The notes under the pieces are model-generated. The model saw nothing but the letters and a program-made list of their open reading frames with translations, was not told the origin of the DNA and did not search any database. Positions 57,565 through 64,000 of a DNA stretch of 64,000 nt are shown piece after piece (positions within the stretch are counted from its first letter, which is position 1; every line of letters starts with the position of its first letter). A program made the position numbers and the translations under genes. This stretch comes from Manihot esculenta (Eukaryota; Streptophyta; Magnoliopsida; Malpighiales; Euphorbiaceae). The stretch lies in contig NC_035164.2 of NCBI RefSeq assembly GCF_001659605.2, positions 10,068,994 to 10,132,993 of the forward strand. Direction: 5' to 3'.

Positions 57565-57576
57565 GCTCTGATACCA
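57565..57576 (-). promoter_or_regulatory. E6 primer-binding site
   Basis: The minus strand reads TGGTATCAGAGC two bases inside the LTR end at 57579. That is one matching base shorter than in the siblings and still of tRNA-iMet type. Confidence 0.85.
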
Positions 57577-57578
57577 AC

Positions 57579-59904
57579 TGTAACAGCCCGGAAACCGGTA
57601 CCCCTCTTGTAACGGCCCCAAACTGCTCGGCACTAGGATCCAGATCGGCTTAAGGCCGCCGGGACCCGTAGTAAGCCTCTAAACATCCTGAACTCTAGGT
57701 ATAATCCCTTGCATGATCAAGCTTTTTCATAAAACTTAGGTCTTGGTCTCATAAAAACCTTTAAACTTGTTTTCCTTTCCTCAGCTTGACCTATGCATGA
57801 AAACATAGAGCCTCATACCAAGAGGGTCGTCAAGCTCTCTTTAAAACATATCCGCTTTGGGTCAAGGGATTGGAACCCTATCTTCCCTCACGGGCCATTC
57901 AAAACTCATAACATTAAAACATTTTCTCAAGATCATGCAAAACAAAAAGGGATTAACCCACACTCTAGGCAAAGCACAATTCTATACATCTCATGCTACA
58001 ACACATGACATATTTATACTTTTCTTACTTGGCTCTATCTCTTTACACATTTCTCTTTCTACTCATTCATATGCTCACAACATGTCCATACATCGTCATC
58101 ATCATCATCATGTCCACAACTAAACTATACAAGCATGCAAAGCATTCATAGCATTACATAACATATCATCTCTTTAGCAACTTACATCACATACTATCTC
58201 TATAAACATATACAATAAGCATCTCTTAAACATAAACATAAACAAAACAAGCTAAGCTATTACAACCAAACATGGCAACCCATGCTTGAACCTCTTCTAT
58301 CCCATAGCTTACTCTGACTGAACTCTGGCTTGACATACTTTGGCCCTGCAAAACTGGGGGTAAGGGAATGGGGTGAGCTACAAGAGCCCAGTGAGTAGAA
58401 ACAGAGTAAAACATTTGATTTAGTTCCTCCATTTTTAAGTATATTATTATTCATTTTAATGTTCCACCCTTTTTATGTATTTTATAATAAAGACATTTTA
58501 TTCAATTCTATTATTCTTCTTATTCATGCATTTATGAGATGCGTCATATCACAATTATATCACAACAAACATCTCACCCCCGCTTGAGTTCACGCTAGCA
58601 AATCTCTTCCTCTTGCGGGTGATTTTAGAGGGTTCACGTAACGTCCTTCCCCTCAGGGTTAGACATGACCCCAACATTCCCTCTGTCAAAACTTGGCCCC
58701 GAAGGAGCTCTCATGGGGCTTTCCTACATGTACTCGCCCGATTGACAAAGACTCATTGACAGACTTGCGGGCTATTGAGGTCGCCTTGGTCCACCCATCA
58801 CATCATATACATAGCACATTATGCAATGCGTCACCTTCGTGAAACTAGTGCAATCATCCTATAACATATAAACATGGTGCATGGGCATGGTGAACTAGTG
58901 CAAACATCCTATTACATAACATGATGTATGAGTATACTTTAGGCATTAGATTTTCTTAAAGTAAAAGATTAAGTTAGTTCTACTCACCTGAAGCCACTGC
59001 TCAACAAACTCTGGGTCAACTAGCACTGAAGCTAGACACCTCTCCTCAGGTCCAATCCTACACAGATGGACTCACATGAGGTACTAAACACATTCTAACA
59101 ACTCATAAGAAACTCCCCAAAAACCCTTCTAAACATCCCTTAAACATGCATGGAAAACAGCCATGAAAAGGCTGGACAGGCACTTTCGGCGGCACCCATT
59201 CTAACATGCATATCTACCCATTCTAACATAAAACCTTCATAAAACTTACTTAAAACTTCATGAAAGCTCAAGGGAAACCAAGATCTACACTTACCTCTTG
59301 AAGATCGAGGGTTGGTGCGATCCCTAACTCGGAGGTGTGGAGAATCCAAGCTCCAAAAGCTCCAAGCTCCCAAAACTTCTATTTTTGCTTCAAAACTTCA
59401 AACCAAGGGTAGATCTTATGAAAACTTGAAGGATTTTAAAAGAGAAGACACACAAGCAACCAAGGGAGGGCAGAAACTCACCTGAGTTCGAGAATAGGGA
59501 GAAAACTCGCCCATTTCCGATCTGAGGGCATTTTATAGGTGGCCTGGTCATCAACCTTCGGCAGCCTAACGTGCCCCCTAAACTCATGCATGTTCGGCGG
59601 CCGAACCTCACTTTCGGCGGCCGAACCTTGGCTTGCTCCCACAAGACTTTCGGAGGCCAAAGGCGCTCCCGAAGCCTTCACATGTTCGGCGGCCGAACTT
59701 CACTTTCGGCGGCCGAACCTGGCAAACGCCTCCTTGGTCTTTCTCTTCAAAAACTCAACTCTTTTCTTTTTAAAACCATAAAACACTTGAAAACATTTTA
59801 GAAAACCTTTCCTTTACCCTTGCTCTACCCCCCAAAGAGGATCCGACACCCGAGATTCCACCGGACGGTAGGAATTCCGATGTCTGAACGAGCGGGGTCT
59901 TACA
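57579..59904 (-). repeat. E6 5' LTR with 419-bp internal deletion
   Basis: It is nearly identical to 52901-55645 except that the GC-rich segment matching about 54519-54940 is missing. The junction (59191-59215) carries an extra copy of CATTCTAAC, copied from nearby. The deletion removes one whole palindrome cluster. TATA, the second cluster and both LTR ends remain. Confidence 0.93.
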
Positions 59905-59909
59905 AGGAA

Positions 59910-61926
59910 GAATCAGAAGTTTCTGTGGACCAACCAGTGCGAGGAGAGTTTTGAAGAGCTTAAGAAGAGGTTGACTTCAGCACCAGTTTTAGCCCTGCCA
60001 TCTAGTGGAGAGGACTTTACAGTCTTTTGTGATGCATCCCGTGTGGGACTGGGTTGTGTGCTTATACAGAATGAGAGGGTGATTGCTTATGCTTCTAGGC
60101 AGCTAAAGAAGCATGAGTTGAATTACCCCACACATGACCTTGAGATGGCAGCAGTAATCTTTGCACTCAAGATGTGGAGGCACTACCTCTATGGGGTAAA
60201 ATGTGAGATCTTCACCGATCATAAAAGCCTGCAGTACATCCTGAGTCAAAGAGATTTGAATTTGAGACAGAGGAGATGGGTAGAGTTGCTGAGTGACTAT
60301 GATTGCAAGATTCAGTATCATCCGGGTAAGGCGAATGTTGTGGCAGACGCCCTAAGCCGGAAGTCACTAGGCAGTCTATCCCACATCACGGCAGAGAGAA
60401 GACCGGTGGTGAAGGAGTTTTACAAGCTCATTGAGGAAGGTCTACAGTTGGAGTTGTCTGGTACAGGCGCCTTAGTTGCTCAGATGAAAGTGACACCTGT
60501 GTTTCTGGAGCAAGTGGCTCAGAAACAGCATGAGGACCCAGAGTTAGTAAAAATTGCCAGGACTGTTCAGTCAGGCAAGGTCAGTGAGTTCAGATTCGAC
60601 AATAAGGGGATCCTCCGATATGGGAGTCGATTGTGTGTACCAGATGACATAGGGCTAAAAGGAGACATTATGAGGGAGGCTCATAATGCAAGATACAGCA
60701 TTCACCCCGGAGCCACCAAAATGTATCAGGATCTGAAGAAAGTTTATTGGTGGCCAGCTATGAAGAGAGAAGTGGCACAGTTTGTGTCAGCCTGCGAAGT
60801 TTGTCAGAGGGTGAAGCTGGAACATCAGAAACCGGCTGGAATGCTTAACCCGCTACCTATTCCAGAGTGGAAATGGGAGAATATAGCTATGGATTTCGTA
60901 GTGGGGTTACCGGCGATGTCCAACAGATTGGACTCCATATGGGTGATTGTGGACAGACTCACCAAATCTGCTCACTTCATCCCTGTCAGGAGTGGCTATT
61001 CTGTGGACAAGTTGGCGCAGGTGTACGTTGATGAGATAGTCAGACTGCATGGGGTTCCTGTTTCTATTGTGTCAGATAGAGGGCCCCAGTTCACCTCCAG
61101 GTTTTGGCGGAGTCTGCAGGATGCCATGGGTACTAGGTTGGATTTCAGCACTGCCTTCCATCCACAGACAGACGGACAGTCAGAGAGGACCATCCAGACC
61201 ATAGAAGATATGCTGAGAATGTGTGTGCTGGACTTTGGCGGTTCTTGGAGGCAACATCTACCTTTGGTGGAGTTTGCCTACAATAACAGCCATCATGCTA
61301 GCATTGGGATGGCCCCATATGAAGCTTTATATGGAAGGAAGTGTAGGTCACCTGTTTGCTGGGAGGAAGTTGGAGAAAAGGCCTTGGCAGGGCCTGAACT
61401 AGTAGAGATCACCAGCAGGGTGGTACCCTTAATCAGAGAGAGAATCAAGACAGCTGCAAGCAGACAGAAGAGTTATGCAGACATCCGCAGAAGACTAGTA
61501 GAGTTTCAGGAGGGGGATCTGGTATTGCTTAAGGTGTCTCCAATGAAAGGAGTGGTTCGGTTCGGGAAGAAAGGTAAGCTGGCTCCGCGGTACATCGGAC
61601 CCTTTGAAGTCTTGCAAAGGATTGGGAGTGTATCGTACAAGCTGGACTTACCTGCTTCAATGGAGAGAATCCATCCGGTTTTCCATGTTTCTATGCTGAG
61701 AAAATTCGTGTCAGATCCGGGCAAGGTTCTTAATGAACCTGATGTGGAGATCCAAGAGGATCTCACCTATGTTGAGCAGCCAGTACGGATCCTAGACATC
61801 CAAATCAGGAAGCTGAGAAACAAGGAAATCCCGATGGTGAAAGTCCTGTGGAACCACCACAAAATAGAAGAATGCACTTGGGAGACACGGGAGTCTATGC
61901 TCCGGCAATATCCTCATCTCTTTTAA
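59910..61926 (+). pseudogene. pol: E5 pol, part 2 (RNase H, integrase, chromodomain)
   Basis: The frame resumes exactly (AAG codon completed by G at 59910) and runs open to TAA at 61924-61926, codon 1665 of the combined frame. RNase H spans [11 protein letters not shown] to [10 protein letters not shown]. Integrase has the HHCC zinc site (about 60690-60810) and catalytic D1321 (MDFVVGLP), D1382 (SDRGPQF) and E1418 (DGQSERT), with the expected D-35-E spacing. The chromodomain covers about residues 1600-1664. No stop or frameshift is seen in this half. Without E6 and the TAA at codon 114 this would be a full-length polyprotein. Confidence 0.94.
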
Positions 61927-61986
61927 GGTTAGTCTTTATGTGTTTTATGTATATGTGGTGATGATTATGTGCATGTGCTAGTTGAG

Positions 61987-62023
61987 GAACATTCGGGGAC
62001 GAATGTTCTTAAGGGGGGGAGAA
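61987..62023 (+). promoter_or_regulatory. E5 polypurine tract with upstream hairpin
   Basis: The hairpin GAACATTCG/CGAATGTTC with loop GGGA lies at 61987-62008. TT, then AAGGGGGGGAGAA (62011-62023), abut the LTR start at 62024. Confidence 0.92.
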
Positions 62024-64000
62024 TGTAATACCCGGCTAGACTCCGGTATCGGAATTCCTACCGTCCGGTGGAATCTCGGATGTCGGAAATCTCTAGAAGG
62101 GTAGAATCATGTTTTTGTAAAACGTTTTCATGTTTTTAATGGTTTTAAGTATGAAATTAAATGAGTTTTTGCATGAAGAGTCCTTGGAGGAAAACCCAGG
62201 TTCGGCCGCCGAAAGTCAAGTTCGGCCGCCGAACATGCATGCGTTTTGGAGGCACGTTAGGCCCCCGAAAGCATGAGTTAGGGAAGTCCAGGTTCGGCCG
62301 CCGAAAGTCAAGTTCGGCCGCCGAACATTGCATGGATGCGGAGGCACTTTCGACCCCCGAACGTGGCCTGGCCAGCCACCTATAAATGGGGCACTTGGCC
62401 GAAATGGGCGAGTTTTCTCTCATTTTCGGCCATAGCAAGCTTCCGACCTTCCTCTTGCAAATCTTGTGTTCTTCCTCCAAATCTCTTCCATTTTTCTTGA
62501 GTTTTAAACTCAAATTTGCAAGTTTGAGCATTTAAACCAAGTTTTGGAGCTTTGGGAACTCAGGAGCTCATTTTCGTGGATCTCCAAGTTTAGGTCGTCT
62601 CCCTCTCGATCTTCAAGAGGTAAGAGCCGATCTTAAGCTCCTTATGTGTTTTAAGTAAGTTTTATGCAAGATCTATGGGTAGAAATGCATGTTAGGTTAT
62701 ATGTTGAGTTTATGGGTTATATTGATGTTTTGAACAATGTGTGTGGATTTTGTGTGTTTGAAGTGTTGTAGATGGGGTATATGCATGTTTGAGGCCCCTA
62801 GGAACTTGTATGCATGCTTTGGTTGAAAAATATGCATGTTTGGAAGGTTTGGAGACGAAATGTGCAAAGGGAGCCAAGTTTCTGCCCTTTGGCAGAAACC
62901 AGGTTCGGCAGCCGAAGGTACTTTCGGCCGCCGAACATGGCTGGGGAGGCAGGCCTTTCGGCTGCCGAAGTTGCCCCCGAAAAGAGACTTTCGTCTCTGT
63001 CTGGCACTTTCGGCCGCCGAAGGTGTCGCCGAACCTACCTGAGTTTCGTCTCTGTCTGGGACTTTCGGCCGCCGAAGGTGCCGCCGAAAGTGCCCTGTTC
63101 AGCCATTTCATGCATATTTTCATGTGATGGTTTCATGGTATTTTAGGGGGGGTTTTGGGGGATATATTAGAGTTATGTTTATGTATGTTTGGTCCCTCAT
63201 TGGAGTCCACCTGTGTAGGTTCGGACCCGAGGAACCAAGGACCCCAGCAGTGAGCCAGCTGCTACAGAGTTTGTCAGAGTCAGCCAGAGGTGAGTGGAAC
63301 TAAACTTAACCTTTTAAATTAAGAAATGAAATGCTTTTATCATGCTTCATGCATCATGATCATATTATAGGTTGTTGCACTAGAATTCACGAATATGCCG
63401 CATTACATTGTTGTGATAGATGTTAGTGGATGGACATTAGGATGATTCATTAGCCTTCTGAATACGAAGTCCTGTGGTGCCCATAATAGGGCCGGGCAAT
63501 AACTCCGAGTACGAAGTCCTGTGGTGCCCATAATAGGGCCGGGCAATACGAAGTCCTGTGGTGCCCATAATAGGGCCGGGCATGGAGTTGAGGGATTTTT
63601 GAATCAGTCCATCCGTGGTGTGATTTGTTTGCGCAGTGACGCATTTCATGATAGCATGTTTTAAATATTCCTTTTTATAGTTCTACTCACTGGGCATCTA
63701 GCTCACCCCTCTCCCCTAACCCCCAGGTTTGCAGGTACGGGATAGATAGAGAAGGCAAGAAGAGAAAAAAAGAAAGTCAAATGCATGTAATAGTTAGATT
63801 GTGGACATGACAATTGTATTATGATGATATGTAAAAATATTCAGTATGTTATGTAATGAGGTTATTGAGGATAGAGTTGTGCTTGACCATAGTATATTGT
63901 TAATCCCTTTTGTATGTACATGATCTTATGTTATGATGCTTATGTAAACTAACTCAACACAGGTTGTTTTGCCTTTAAGGCTTGATGAGATCCCATAGAG
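62024..64000 (+). repeat. E5 3' LTR, cut by the window end
   Basis: 1977 bp align with 47461-49437 without any gap. By eye I found five base differences (near 62352, 62513, 62905, 62960 and 63026). The last 213 bp of the LTR and the right target duplication lie beyond the window. Confidence 0.96.

Larger units (their letters stand above)
52901..59904 (-). mobile_element. E6: non-autonomous gypsy deletion derivative inside E5 pol
   Basis: Two LTRs (52901-55645, 57579-59904) flank only 1.93 kb of internal DNA, and AGGAA is duplicated on both sides (52896-52900, 59905-59909). It has a primer site, a hairpin and a polypurine tract, so it can serve as a template. Internal coding is limited to a capsid-less gag with zinc knuckles and decayed protease and linker sequence. 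Reverse transcriptase, RNase H and integrase are absent. The LTR ends differ from the siblings (TGTAAGACCCCGCTCG start, GGGCTGTTACA end). It must have moved using proteins made in trans. Confidence 0.93.
47461..64000 (+). mobile_element. E5: youngest Tekay-like element, split by E6 and running off the window
   Basis: 5' LTR 47461-49650, primer site 49654, gag-pol 49923-52900 plus 59910-61926, hairpin and polypurine tract 61987-62023, and 3' LTR from 62024 past the end. The 1977 bp shared by the two LTRs have equal length and about five base differences by eye. The left flank is ACCAA; the right flank lies outside the window. Apart from E6 and one TAA codon the coding region is open over 1664 codons. 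Confidence 0.95.

Overview
This window is a stretch of plant nuclear DNA made almost entirely of nested LTR retrotransposons. I found no host protein gene, tRNA gene or rRNA gene. Several polyproteins of Ty3/gypsy type carry a C-terminal chromodomain and use a primer-binding site complementary to initiator tRNA-Met. The LTRs begin TGTAATACC and end GTTACA. Together these traits point to the chromovirus branch (Tekay/Del-like) of a flowering plant, in a pericentromeric or otherwise repeat-rich region. The species cannot be assigned from the sequence alone.

Layout, left part (1-28690). The end of an LTR (1-1165) is followed by a short degenerate GAGTCTG-rich repeat, a decayed Ty1/copia gag-protease-integrase remnant (1615-4175), and two LTR fragments cut and joined by rearrangement (4176-6905). 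Element E2 (plus strand, 6906-28690) has a truncated 5' LTR, a primer-binding site, gag-pol and a 3' LTR. Its gag was hit by the complete minus-strand element E1 (9911-19873, target duplication CAGCC). Its integrase was hit by a sibling that later collapsed to a solo LTR (23268-25563, GGCGG/GGTGG).

Middle (28691-34398). This holds a LINE-like 3' tail with poly(A), an AT-rich gene-free stretch, and a probable unrelated LTR (29584-30213) attached to about 4.2 kb of non-coding internal DNA with a 27-bp minisatellite.

Right part (34399-64000). Element E3 (plus) starts at 34399. Its 5' LTR was invaded by minus-strand element E4 (36324-45859), and a later deletion fused the two LTRs. E3 gag is broken at 47460 by E5 (plus, 47461 to beyond the window end). 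E5 is the most intact polyprotein here, with one in-frame stop and LTRs that match except for about five bases over 1977 bp. E5 is itself split between its reverse transcriptase and RNase H by E6 (minus, 52901-59904, duplication AGGAA). E6 is a non-autonomous deletion derivative that keeps the gag N-terminus and zinc knuckles but lacks capsid, reverse transcriptase, RNase H and integrase.

The autonomous-type elements share one plan: LTR, tRNA-iMet primer site, leader ending in a splice-acceptor-like CAG, gag-protease-RT-RNase H-integrase-chromodomain in one frame, a perfect hairpin, a polypurine tract, and LTR. E6 and probably some relatives could only move using proteins made by intact siblings. 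All coding copies visible here carry stops or insertions, so none is autonomous as it stands.
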